Part shown: positions 39,380-49,300 of the stretch, piece by piece
Numbering within the stretch: position 1 is the first letter of the stretch
Layout of the letters: every line of letters starts with the position of its first letter
Assembly: GCF_029227915.1 (NCBI RefSeq)
Contig: NC_079880.1
Coordinates: 19,344,501-19,408,500, forward strand
Source of the DNA: Hydractinia symbiolongicarpus
Taxonomy: Eukaryota > Cnidaria > Hydrozoa > Anthoathecata > Hydractiniidae
Reading direction: 5' to 3'
DNA: 64,000 bases
Notes under the pieces: generated by a model
Told to the model about the DNA's origin: nothing
Databases searched by the model: none
What the model saw: the letters and a program-made list of their open reading frames with translations, nothing else
Program-made: the position numbers and the translations under genes

Positions 39380-40774
39380 ATGTCCACTGGATATGGTCAC
39401 TCAAACTTTACGCGTAAGTGCCATTGTGGAAATGTTCTTTCATCTAATACACGTTGTTATATATTTCCAGATAATGATGAGTTTCTTGGAATCTTATGTA
39501 TGAATTGCAATCAGGAGTGGCTGACAGAGGATTCTGACGCATTTGGTGTTAATGACAAAAAAAATATTTTAATCTTTGGTCCACACAAGTTGCATAAGTA
39601 TACTTCGACACCAGTTCAAGAACAACTCGATTTTTCTCCGCGTTCAAGGACTAAAATTGAAAGCTTGTCTTTACTAAAACGAGGCGATCATTTCGCTTAT
39701 AAAACACCATACATATTTTGGCACCATGGTATAGTGAATGATGTAGACGCAGAAAATAAAAGAATCGAGGTAAAAATTGTCTCGAAAACTAATTTCCCCC
39801 CATAAAACATACTTTAGAGAAGGAGATTATTTCTGAAAGATAACGTTATAAAAAAAAACGTAAAAAAAGACATCATCTTAATTTCGCAAATCAATCAGTG
39901 ACAGAAAACAGGTTATCCTTGTTCTGTTGCTTTTCGGCTTAGTTTTACGAATATTCATGTCTAGGCCATCCATTGGAATGAAACAAAAAGTAAAGGCTAT
40001 AAAGTCCTAATTTCGTGGGTAGAGGTATCACAACAACAGATGTTATATCGTGTGGATGACGGAGACGATCAAGACAGAATGAAGTTAGTTATCGCGCGAG
40101 CATTTTCTATGTTGGATACTACCGGTTATAACCTTCTCACAAATAATTGTGAAACTTTTGCAAATTACTGCAGAACTGGTGTTTCAAAAAGTTGTCAAAT
40201 TTCTTTTGTATTGAATTACGTTGGAAAGAAAGTGGTCGAAATTGCTGGAGCAGAAGTAATAGCTGCCGCATCAAAATATGCTGCTGAGAAATATATTGTC
40301 GCCGAAGCTGCAGTTGATTTCGCAAATGGCTCGCATGCAATTGGTGCAGGTCTGATTGCTGCAGTTGAAGTAATTGATTTGACAATTGACCTGTCAAAGT
40401 TACAAAACCAGAGATTTAATGGGGATGTTTCTAATAAGGAGTACCTTCAGGCCATAGCAATTCGTGTTAGTGAGGGTGTTACAACTGCAGCCTTGACTTC
40501 TGCTACTTCTGGTATTGGTAGCGAACTGTTGGGTGAAGCTATGGCAATGTCAGTATTTGAAACAACAACAGTTACTGGTGCAGTAGTGTTTTGTGCATTA
40601 TTAATTGGTCTTTTTTGGACTCTGATGGCGATAATCTTTGTATCAAAATCGTTTGGTCATGTAGTTGGCGAATATATCAGCCGGGTAATATTCAAATGGA
40701 ATAAATTGAATTGCAAAAGAAATAATACTGATCAATTTATGCATAGAGATTGTGACCTTCCCACTTATCAGTAA
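39380..40774 (+). CDS. LRAT-domain protein, two coding exons (39380-39769, 39965-40774)
   Basis: The spliced protein has 399 residues. The first exon runs from ATG 39380 to a phase-0 donor (gag, then gtaaaa); the intron is 195 bp and ends 'catgtctag'. Joining restores the NlpC/P60-like LRAT fold: His115/116 in FWHHGIV, a second His133 in AIHWNE just after the splice, and the nucleophile Cys192 in NNCETFANYCR, close to the LRAT NCEHF signature. Such enzymes transfer or hydrolyse acyl groups of phospholipids; true LRAT esterifies retinol. Residues 14-43 hold a zinc-ribbon-like set of cysteines (CHC, C26, CMNC). Residues 215-320 are Ala/Gly-rich and about 334-356 forms a likely membrane segment. 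The gene is 1.3 kb upstream of opsin 1 on the same strand. The substrate is not deducible: LRAT-like proteins are numerous in cnidarians. Confidence 0.85.
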
Positions 40775-41880
40775 GCATTGCTTGTTGAATAGGAAAGACT
40801 ATTGATCAAAAAGGACAACATACATTGGACAGTAGCAGTTGTTATCAAATCTTCTACAAAGTTATCAAGAATTGTGATGTTTGCATGCAAGAAGAAAGCG
40901 CTATCTGACCGGATAAAAGTTACTGAGCCCTCATTTAACATGTGCCGAATAGGGTTAAAGGACATTCTAATCATATATTGAAAGAGTGTCAGGACAATGA
41001 AAATGGTTTTAGTGATATTCAATCCAATCAGTTTCTCCTAATTTCTGTTAAATCTGCTGCCCTGAGCGGCCTGTCAAATTACACCATGATTGTTTTCTCA
41101 TAGTAACAACTAGTACACCATTCTTATTACCTGGTTTTAAAGTTAAAAGACGACATTTAATTAATGCTAATTTTCAAATTGCGAGCTAATTTTGTGGCTC
41201 GTTAATTTCCTTGAATAAGGTTATTTTTATGCCCCTCCTCCATTGTTGTGGATATATTTACTCGAGGTTTAGCTTCTTTTTCAGCTGTGTTATTTACAGA
41301 TTTTAATGAAATTAATTTAAAACCTTGGATACATATTTAAAGCAAGGCCAACCCATCCATCTCAAAATTGATAGTTTGGTAAAGTCAGCAAAATTTTAAA
41401 CCCTAATATCTCCTTGACTGTTTGTTAAAACCATGATCCGAAATATAATGCCAATGGACGTGTAATGTCTTTAGTAGATATAAACAACTTGCGGAAAATA
41501 ATCTTGAAAAGATAAGTTTTCTTGAAAAGATAAGTTTTTTGAATCTGAGGAAGTACAATTAAACTGTACAGTTGAATCTAAAGGCACTGGTTGGGTTGAA
41601 ACTATGCAGTACTAGATATGGCGAAAAGGCGCGCAGATTTTTTCACAGCCTTAGTTGTAATAGTCATTAAAAAGCGCCCTTTCACATAAAATAGCCACTG
41701 GTCCTTGAAGCTATTGAAACTTCTAGCAATACAATATTGTCCTGGAAAAAACTTTGGAAAGTTAAAAATATAGTAAAAACTCATTGAAAATAAATTTTAT
41801 GACATTTTCTTATTTAAATTTTTATTTTCTTGATAAGAGTCCAGGAAAAATATAACAGTATTTTAAAACAGCAAAACTTG
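40775..41880. other. LRAT-like to opsin 1 intergenic region
   Basis: It contains a degenerate Helitron-D-like fragment at about 41390 ('cagcaaaattttaaaccctaat'-type sequence). A segment at about 41600-41810 is clearly related to 50490-50700 upstream of opsin 2, so the duplication that made the opsin pair includes this flank. No coding sequence is supported. Confidence 0.6.
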
Positions 41881-42031
41881 TAAATATTTATTACAATTAG
41901 TTCATATTACGTATTCATACGTCGAGTTTAAAATATTACGTCTAGATTAAAATATCAGACATATTTTATTTATGTTTACAAAACAAGAAACAAGAGGGAG
42001 AAATTTGTGTCGATGACTTTCAAGATAAAAA
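41881..42031 (+). promoter_or_regulatory. Opsin 1 proximal upstream region, conserved in paralogue
   Basis: TAAATATTTATTAC at 41881 followed by TTCATATTA, and later ACATATTTTATTTATG and ACAAGAGGGAG, all recur in the same order upstream of opsin 2 (from 51053). Shared non-coding sequence next to the start codons fits a core promoter or 5' UTR, though it may simply reflect duplication. Confidence 0.5.
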
Positions 42032-43030
42032 ATGGATCACACGACCTTTATTGCGTTTCTTTCGATAATCGTGGTGTTGACTTTAACTTTTAACGGACTG
42101 GCCATATTTGGTTTACTTAAGCAAAGAAGATACTTGTCAACATATGACATTACATTGCTATTTCTAATGTTTATCGAGTTTCTTCAAGCAATCATTGGTT
42201 ATCCAATTGAATTGTTCACAAAATTTAAAGATGGAGGATTTTTGTGTAATATAGCTGGGTATTCAACAACAAGTCTAGCTCTTGTTTCAATATTACTTCT
42301 GGTAGCGTTAGCTTTAATGAGAGTCATATCAGTGATGTATCCTTTCAAGTCACGCCTGTTGTTAAACTCTAAGAAGAGCAGCCTGTATTTTATTGTACCA
42401 TCAACCTTATACGGATTTGCATGGGGTACCTTTCCCCTTCTTGGTTGGAGTAAATATTCCCCTGAGCTTAACAGCGACAGAACATGCTCTGTAGATTTAA
42501 TTAGCCGAAACAAAAATACTCTTTCTTACCTGTATGCTTTAATGATCGCATGCTACTTTATACCATTAACCGTTATCTTTCTTACTGCTTTGGGAATTGG
42601 TAAAAAACTATGGGGACGCACGATGAGTCTGGCTGCTGAACAAGAGCAAGTAAAAGTGGCAAGGGCGCGAACGGAAAAGAGAATGGCATTGTTTTTATTT
42701 CTTGTCATAGCGGCATTTGTGATTGCTTGGACTCCCTATGCATTGATGATATTTCTTATATCGCTTGGTGGAAATGTGACCACGACTTGGCTTGATTTTT
42801 CAGCTCTTCTTGCTAAAAGCTCCACTTTCTATAATCCTGTAATTTACATATTTATGCACAAAAGAAGCCGTGTTGCTGTTTTCAAATTTTTAGGATCCAT
42901 AACTGAAACAAACAACAATACTATAGACTCCGGTTTACCTAATCCTTACAGAAAAAGATGTGACACCAACGTAACCGTAGTCAGTTTTTCTCAACACATA
43001 CTAACTGATAGGCACGAGTATGTTAGATAA
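42032..43030 (+). CDS. Cnidopsin-type opsin 1 (intronless)
   Basis: This 332-residue seven-helix receptor has the retinal-binding lysine of opsins: Lys262 in SALLAKSSTFYNPVIY, aligned with bovine Lys296. It should covalently bind retinal and signal light through a G protein in the plasma membrane; cnidopsins tested elsewhere couple to Gs. Visible landmarks are Asn21 (TM1), Cys72-Cys152 (disulfide), GWSKYSPE with Glu145 at the bovine E181 position, Glu60 at the E94 position, AWTPYA in TM6 and NPVIY in TM7. The E113 position is Ala75. Oddities: E/DRY is Met96-Arg97-Val98, D2.50 is Glu49, and the CWxP Cys is Ala. The start ATG has A at -3 and is shared with the paralogue. AATAAA lies at 43082. 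No intron interrupts it. Length is typical of short opsins. Confidence 0.93.
   Translation: MDHTTFIAFLSIIVVLTLTFNGLAIFGLLKQRRYLSTYDITLLFLMFIEFLQAIIGYPIELFTKFKDGGFLCNIAGYSTTSLALVSILLLVALALMRVISVMYPFKSRLLLNSKKSSLYFIVPSTLYGFAWGTFPLLGWSKYSPELNSDRTCSVDLISRNKNTLSYLYALMIACYFIPLTVIFLTALGIGKKLWGRTMSLAAEQEQVKVARARTEKRMALFLFLVIAAFVIAWTPYALMIFLISLGGNVTTTWLDFSALLAKSSTFYNPVIYIFMHKRSRVAVFKFLGSITETNNNTIDSGLPNPYRKRCDTNVTVVSFSQHILTDRHEYVR
42308..42429 (+). other. 122-bp tract identical between the two opsins
   Basis: Every base from 42308 to 42429 matches 51487-51608, silent sites included, whereas sequences on either side carry frequent silent and replacement differences. It covers the end of TM3 to TM4. A gene-conversion tract is the simplest reading. 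Confidence 0.75.
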
Positions 43031-43800
43031 CTTTTACCTGGTTGTCAGACACTTTAAACAGAATGAACTTATGATTTTAGGAATAAAACTTGTTCAACTT
43101 CAAAATTATTTTTGATGAAATTATGAGTGCGCCTGTGAAGAGCTTCTATTATAGTTAAAAAAGCGTTCTTAAAATTTAACCCGCTTTAAATTTTCACCTG
43201 CAGAGTAAATTGTTTTCTCGCAATAAAAAATCTTTTTTTCTTTTTCTTTTTGCAAGAATTAAAAGTAGTGTAGAAATCAAGGAAATTCAAAAGTACGGGT
43301 ATAATGAAATTTTAATTTTTAAAATAACGGCGGGTAAATTTTGGAGTACTTTTACCGAAACAAGAAATACACATACTTTTTTCTATGTGTACCCGTGTGA
43401 AATATCATGTGGTCGATTATGTTGTGTTTCTCAAATACACAAAACAATATTTTTGTGCAGTGGTTTAGTACTTAAGAGTACGAGATCATTTTTAAAAAAT
43501 TATCCCAAACTCCCCAAGGACATACTACTTTTCCATACGATGTAATCTATATATTGTCGGTATCATATGATGTCATCATGTGATGGAAGTTTTTTGTGAT
43601 GCCGGTTACATTTGATGTTTAATGAAAATGATTTTAATTTTTTGATCAGCTGAGCGAAACCTTATTTATTTGGTTTTGACACCTCATTGTTTTCATTGTA
43701 TGGTATAATTGTTTATCTTCAAATAATACATTTTTATAGTCTACATGTTTGATATTCATTTTAATAACGTTTTTTTTATTCCATTTGCTGTGTTACCACA
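43031..43800. other. Opsin 1 3' flank
   Basis: It contains the probable polyadenylation signal of opsin 1 and a plus-strand frame (43210-43545) with no family signal. It is not similar to the 3' flank of opsin 2, so the duplication ended near the stop codon or the flank was replaced. Confidence 0.4.
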
Positions 43801-43813
43801 CCGACTATTGTCC

Positions 43814-44660
43814 TTTAGTCACTGTACATCTTAGACTTTAAACCAACAAATTCAATGATTAATACACCAGCTGCCTCATCTTTCATTTTACCGATGACTT
43901 TTTGTTCGATTTGTTAAAAAGTGATGAGGTTTCTGTATGACTGCTATTACCAAACTTATCCCTATCACTGCAAAAGTCTTTGTATACATCTTCCAGTTCA
44001 ATTTCATAAGTTAAAAAGTGTATCAGTAAACAACAACTTAGCTTTATCAGCATAGTTTTTCTTAATGTAGTTGTAGTGGAAATCATACATGTCTTGAGAG
44101 AATAAGGATACACATGCCCACGTTCGCCGGCCTGTTTAGAGTTAGTCGTTCTTTAATCTTATGCACTGTCACTAAATCTTCATTAAAAATTTTTGATGAC
44201 GCATAAGTTGGCTTTTATACTAATTTTAGTAATTTTGCTTTACTCGTCACAAGTTCCACATTTACTCGTGTTTTAATTTTTTTCCATAGTTTTACCAAAG
44301 ACCTTGTTGTTCATCGGTTTATAAAAATCTTTCTCAATAATGTTTTTAGCATTAATTCAATATATTTTTTAATCATGGATCTTTATTAAATTTCACTACT
44401 CAATACACATTCCTCTATTTTTATACCGAGATTAAGACATAACTGAAGGTTTCTATAGTGTAGCACATACTTTTCGTTTTTTCTTAATGTTGGTACTGAC
44501 TTATTTACTTGTCCTACTGATATGTTATATTTCTCCTGTTTTCCTTTATAATAGTCTTACGAAATATTCTCTGTTACTTTAACTTCCTCTGGTGCTAATG
44601 AATAGTCGTTATGTGAATCATGAAGTTCCTTCGGATATTCTAAGTCAACTTCTTATATTA
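43814..44660 (-). pseudogene. Decayed Polinton-like family B DNA polymerase, C-terminal half
   Basis: Read on the minus strand, successive frames carry motifs of the protein-primed PolB found in Polinton/Maverick-type elements. EVDLEYPKELHD starts at 44652, LHYRNLQLCL lies near 44450, MYDFHYNYIKKNY near 44075, LTYEIELEDVYKDF near 43990, KMKDEAAG near 43880 and FVGLKSKMYS near 43840. These lie in different frames, separated by stops (for example at 44557-44559 and about 44385) and single-base shifts (about 43900). The catalytic palm motif that should contain Asp-Thr-Asp is broken at about 44011-44019, so the polymerase is dead. The copy is old. It sits between the two opsins. The PolB identification is strong; the exact element name is inferred from the family. 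Confidence 0.82.
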
Positions 44661-45029
44661 ACCTTTCCTACTGTCATTTTTATACCTGGTCAAGTTGCAA
44701 CCATGGATCTCTTTTTCTGTTAACCATCTAAATCCATCAGTTTGTAGGTATTGTGCTCGTAACAATACTTACTCAAGGGATAAATATTTGCAATCGTGCA
44801 GAGAATATGATGTTGATGAAAATTGTAATACCTGGAGAAATGAAAACTATTTTAGTTCATATCAAAGTAAACGACCTGAATATAACAATACACCTGGTGA
44901 TGCATATCATGATTCAAATAGTTTTTCGAGATAGATTACAGAACATTCAAGAGGTCTTTCAACTACTGGTGTACATAAAAGCTTAGTGAATCCGTGAGAG
45001 CTTACTTATACCTGCTTTTAACATCTTAA

Positions 45030-45482
45030 ACTTCGATTAGATCTAGTATTCTTCGAAACTCTGGTCCGGCTTTAGATTGCCAACAAGTATTTTTAAATAC
45101 CTTTGAAAACAATATTAATAGACATGTCGATATAGATGAAGACAGACTCCAGGATAAAGTCGATTATGTTGTCGGTGAGAATATTTATATGCTACCAAGT
45201 GATGTGAACCTTAGGATAGTCAAAGTAAACAATTACAAGATTGAAATTCTTGTATCTAAATCAGAATTCGGGTTGGGGACAAATCCTAAAGTTATTACGG
45301 GAAAGAAACCAGATCCAAAACCTATACCAAAAGAAAAAAAGGCAGATGCGACTGCACCAAAGAAAAAGAAACCAGATCCAACCACGCCAGAGAAAAAGAA
45401 TGCTAAACCTATAATTCCAATTGATAGAACAGATAATACAAAATCAGTAGTACCGACAGGTGAAATAACTCTAATACAATAA
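45030..45482 (+). CDS. Unrecognised Lys/Pro-rich ORF in Polinton-like remnant
   Basis: The frame is open from a stop at 45027, giving up to 150 residues, with the first ATG at 45189. The N-terminal half is acidic with hydrophobic heptads (ALDCQQVFLNTFENNI, DRLQDKVDYVVGENIYMLPSD). The C-terminal half is a low-complexity KKKKPDPTTPEKKNAKP-type repeat. I do not recognise the family. Its position between the polymerase remnant and the membrane-protein ORF suggests it was part of the same mobile element. It may equally be an exon of an unrelated gene or a relic. Confidence 0.35.
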   Translation, partial: TSIRSSILRNSGPALDCQQVFLNTFENNINRHVDIDEDRLQDKVDYVVGENIYMLPSDVNLRIVKVNNYKIEILVSKSEFGLGTNPKVITGKKPDPKPIPKEKKADATAPKKKKPDPTTPEKKNAKPIIPIDRTDNTKSVVPTGEITLIQ

Positions 45483-45483
45483 T

Positions 45484-46190
45484 AACCGATTACCCCGGGC
45501 TGTACCGCAAAATATCGCCCGACGGTGCAATGACTAAGGGCGATATTTTTGGTCCTGTCTAAAAACAAAAATTCTATTTAGAATTCGAAAGTCCCTTAAG
45601 AATAAGGCTTTACACAAAACATTATCATGTTCGACACGTACAGAATAATGTGTAAAGTTGAATGCGGAGCTAAAACATAGTTACAACGAATATTGAAGTA
45701 ATTTTTTTAACTAGCTAGGTAGCCAAGAAAAACATGGGCTTCAACGAGCTTTACTCGGTAACCACAATCTAAAGGAACGAATCTGAAAATGAGAGGAGAC
45801 GTTTTTCTTATGATTTCGTCGCCCTGTATTTAGTATTTTTAATAAAACTGGATATCAGCATCGTTTTTTATGGACAATCTAGCTAGCTAACTAGCCATGT
45901 TGAAGAAGCACCCAGACAGAATGTTGCTGAAACTGGTCATTTTAACTCTTAAACTTGACATTGTTGTTGTTTCTATCCTATGAAAATATTCTCATCGATA
46001 AATGTACTGTAGGAGTTAGATAAATAATCATTTCCAGTGGTTCTTAGGACTTGTTATTCGTGCTTGTTTACATTTTAAGCTACCATTTTTCTTGACGACG
46101 GGCAATACCGCAAAATATTGGCCCGTCGTCTAGAGCACTAAGCCAATCAGAATGCTTAAAACCCGTATTTCCCGCTAAAAAAATCCAGAC
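45484..46190. repeat. Possible non-autonomous insertion with paired end modules
   Basis: Two related modules, 'taccgcaaaatatcgcccg' at about 45504-45522 and 'taccgcaaaatattggcccg' at about 46105-46125, lie some 600 bp apart in the same orientation. Each is flanked by a CCCG/CGGG inverted pair; the second forms ACGACGGGC...GCCCGTCGT. They may be the ends of a 0.7-kb element inserted in the Polinton-like remnant. Nothing coding lies between them. Confidence 0.4.
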
Positions 46191-46274
46191 GGTTAACAAA
46201 TGAGGAAGAGAAAATAGCTCTACTTTGAAGTATAACTACTGTATTTTTAATGTGGTAGTACCTTTTCAGATAGA

Positions 46275-46700
46275 TCACCCTCTTCCTCCATTTCGTGTCT
46301 TAAAGTATGTATAGATTAACAAACCTATACCTGTCTTAAGTGCCCATACATTTTGTGATAGCCATCCAATGACATCATTTCCTCTATTTAGTATCCATTC
46401 AACCACGGATGCTAGTATAACTGGTAGTGCTGCTGCTGCTTTTCCTGATAATGCACCTAGTAGACCGGCAAGTGCTTTCAACTTGTTCTTTACCAATTCC
46501 TTAGCACCTACTTTGCCACTAGGTGTATCACCACCTCTAACACCAGCTGCCGCTGACCCACCGCCTGGTAAAAGAGACTCGAGGACACCTATACTCATTC
46601 CAAAAGCTGTAAGAATTGATACTACTGTTAAACGCTGGTCACAAAAAATATTTTTATTCCTTTCCCCAAGAGTACTGGTTTCTTTATCTAAAAAAAACAT
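46275..46700 (-). CDS. Small Gly/Ala-rich hydrophobic protein of a mobile element
   Basis: This intact 141-residue frame starts at an ATG. The N-terminus reads LDKETSTLGERNKNIF. It is followed by a hydrophobic stretch (SILTAFGMSIGVLESLLPGGG), a Gly-rich linker, a Lys/Ala/Leu amphipathic segment (LVKNKLKALAGLLGALSGKA) and two more hydrophobic segments (AAALPVILASVVEWIL, NVWALKTGIGLLIYTYF). From memory, proteins with this layout recur in cnidarian genomes close to Polinton-like polymerases, so I infer a membrane-associated element or virion protein. Function is unproven. It is uninterrupted although the neighbouring polymerase is decayed. An upstream minus-strand frame (46725-46925) looks like a preceding part of the same coding unit. 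Confidence 0.55.
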   Translation of the reverse strand: MFFLDKETSTLGERNKNIFCDQRLTVVSILTAFGMSIGVLESLLPGGGSAAAGVRGGDTPSGKVGAKELVKNKLKALAGLLGALSGKAAAALPVILASVVEWILNRGNDVIGWLSQNVWALKTGIGLLIYTYFKTRNGGRG

Positions 46701-46724
46701 GAAGTCGAATCTTAAATTTGTTGT

Positions 46725-46925
46725 ATTTGACTGTTAAATTCACCCTTTAATCTGTAAACATCTCCTTTCTGTACTTCTAAATCGTCCTTTAATTTAGTCA
46801 TTTTTCCCCAATCTCCTGTTTTTGTTCCTCGGTATAATCCACACAGTTTTCCATTCCTCTGAGCTTTCCCTTTTCCTTTTCGATATGAGTTTCTTAATCT
46901 ACTTATTTGGCTACCGCCAATTTAA
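46725..46925 (-). pseudogene. Coiled-coil-like fragment preceding the hydrophobic ORF
   Basis: On the minus strand the frame reads basic sequence (SYRKGKGKAQRNGKLCGLYRG) then KLKDDLEVQKGDVYRLKGEF, ending at a TAA about 25 bases before the ATG of the hydrophobic ORF, in a different frame. The heptad-like second half and spacing suggest both were one protein that was later broken, but no reference was available to test this. Confidence 0.4.
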
Positions 46926-49300
46926 GGACAAAATGGAGCTTAAAAACATTAAAAAAATAAGATTTAAAACTTATATTACTGGTTTTTAACTATCTAGTTA
47001 TCTTTTTTAACGTCATGGATAATTTACATTACACTTTAGAAGTGACATTTACTTTTCATATTGCGCATTAATTGTGTGCTCCTCTTTTATCGTTACTCTT
47101 TTGCAGCTGTAATATTGCAAACTAAGAAAACCATGGACAATACTTTACAATATTAATTTAATCAATTTTATATGCTTTGATAAAATGATTTTAATAGACA
47201 TCACATCATATATCAGAAAGGAGGAAAATTACAAAGTACAAACACAATGGTAAACTCGATCAGTTAGTACTACATCAAAACTCTAGAGTTTTTGCTCCAC
47301 TAAAGAATGTACTCACAAAAGAACATAATTCTTCCTTTTTCCAAGGAGTTAATTGTCACATACGAACAAAACTTTGGAATAGGACAGAGTAGTGGGACAG
47401 GACTTCTGTAAAAGGTACAAGGTTTTTGACCCATATTCTTGAACTAATGTACCCAAAATGTCTAACTGGGTCACCTCGAAGGAGATTAGGAGATCACTTT
47501 CGAAGACAAAACTAAAAAAACAGCTAAAATATTCAACTTCACTTATTACCCCCAGTCAACTCCACTTTTTGCCCAGTCATCAGGCCTTATTTTTGGAGAG
47601 CGACGATTCCACTTATTACCTCAGCCACACAAGATTGTACTGAGTAGGATTTAGGAAAAGTTTGGCGGGTAAAAGAAAGGATGTAAGGTTGTACACCTTT
47701 TAGCAAACTTTTCTTGCAAGGAACCACAGCTCTGTCGTTGCAATGAACCATTTAATGAAACCACGTTTCACTTACTTTTGTTCTTTTGAATTCCCTACTT
47801 GACAAGATTTGTAGGAGAAGGAAGCATATCATAGGTTGCGCCAATGCAAAATGAAGCTGGACTTTGCGGCAGAGACAGTGGGTTCTTCCAAGAATCGTAT
47901 TTAATAAACAAGCACCACTTTTTCCAGTTACCTTGAACGTGAGGTTGAACAGCTCAAACATAAAATATGTCGTCCCCTTTCTCTTGCACAAAATTTGATA
48001 CGATGCAACTTTGCGTTAAGCATTGGTACTAATCGGTGGGACACTCTTACGGCTAAACAGTCACAAGCCTGCTCCATCATACTGCTGGGAACAAAGTGTT
48101 TTCTTACACTGGAGTTGACTCTATGCTGACCTTACTGTTTGGTCTACCTTCCAGTGTCTAGTCTTTAAGTCTGAAGGAGAATCTGAGAATAGAGTATCAG
48201 CTGAATCTCGCTGGAGAAGATTACCATTGATCTTAGCAGACTTTAGTACAGAGGAGAAGCTTTTTAAAGGTAGAGGACATGGCAATGACGCGGAATACGA
48301 ACTTATGTTAGATATAGAGCGATGTAGTCTCCACTTTCTTATAAAAAAAGAAAGTTTTTGCCCTAGTGAAACAAAACGAGATAAAGGCATTTCGTAACTT
48401 AAAAAAGGCCATCGTATCCAGGGAATTAAAAAATGATGTAAGAACCAAACTTTGTGAATGCACCTATGCGAAAATTTGTCTATAAGTTTGACTTGTTTTA
48501 CAGCATCAGCAATAATTTGTTAAACAACAGCTAAATCCGGCAATGATGAATTTATTTTCCAGTCAAGAAACCTAACTGGCTTTGCATGAATTCATGGGAT
48601 GGGTTCTTGCATGACACAAAGATATTACTAGGACTTTGCCCTTATCCAAAGCAATTCTTCTTAATTTGAAGGTCTAAAGCACATTCCAATGTTATACAAC
48701 GGTCAAACAAGTTTGAGGGACGATTGAAGACATTAAAAATAAGTCATTCATAAATGCCTTAACCAGAGAATGGTCTGAATTGCTAGGCGAAGCGAAACTT
48801 TTTAATTTTTCTTTGACGCACGCATACTCAATGATTACATTTATGTCTGCCAAAAGCAGTATAATTGATAACGTACATCCAATAAAAATGCCTTCGAACT
48901 GTTGGTGCCAATTAGATGGAACTGTAAAAGAAAATGAGTTGCTCCAAAGGCTGGCATAGTAGGTTTCAATTAGTCACATCTAAGACTCTGAAACGCCATA
49001 GTGTTCGCCACTATGGCCATAAAAATGAGTTTATGCGATAAAGTGGGATAAAACATTTGCAACATCAAGCCTTGTTGCACACAGTGTACTCTTTTTAGAC
49101 TTGGTATTTTTTAGAGCAGCCCAGACAAGATACATATGCTCCAAACAACCAGGAACTCATTACAACCAGGAACTCAATACATCCTTTTTGAATAGATTTG
49201 TTAGTGAAGTTGTTTTTCTTAATGATGTTTGGGCTATCTAGAGATTCTTCAATTTGGATTCATCCCGGTAGAGACCCACAGAACACAACTCGATTGACAA
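46926..49300. other. Stretch without a supported gene
   Basis: Several frames of 60-90 residues occur (for example 47458-47643 plus, 48121-48390 minus) but carry no recognisable domain. The sequence at 48.1-48.9 kb has a slightly gene-like composition with frames broken on both strands, possibly another degraded mobile-element gene. Confidence 0.35.

Noticed and set aside
42199-42513. Antisense frames over the opsins (also 51378-51692)
   Set aside because: Shadow frames opposite real opsin coding sequence, conserved only because the sense strand is.
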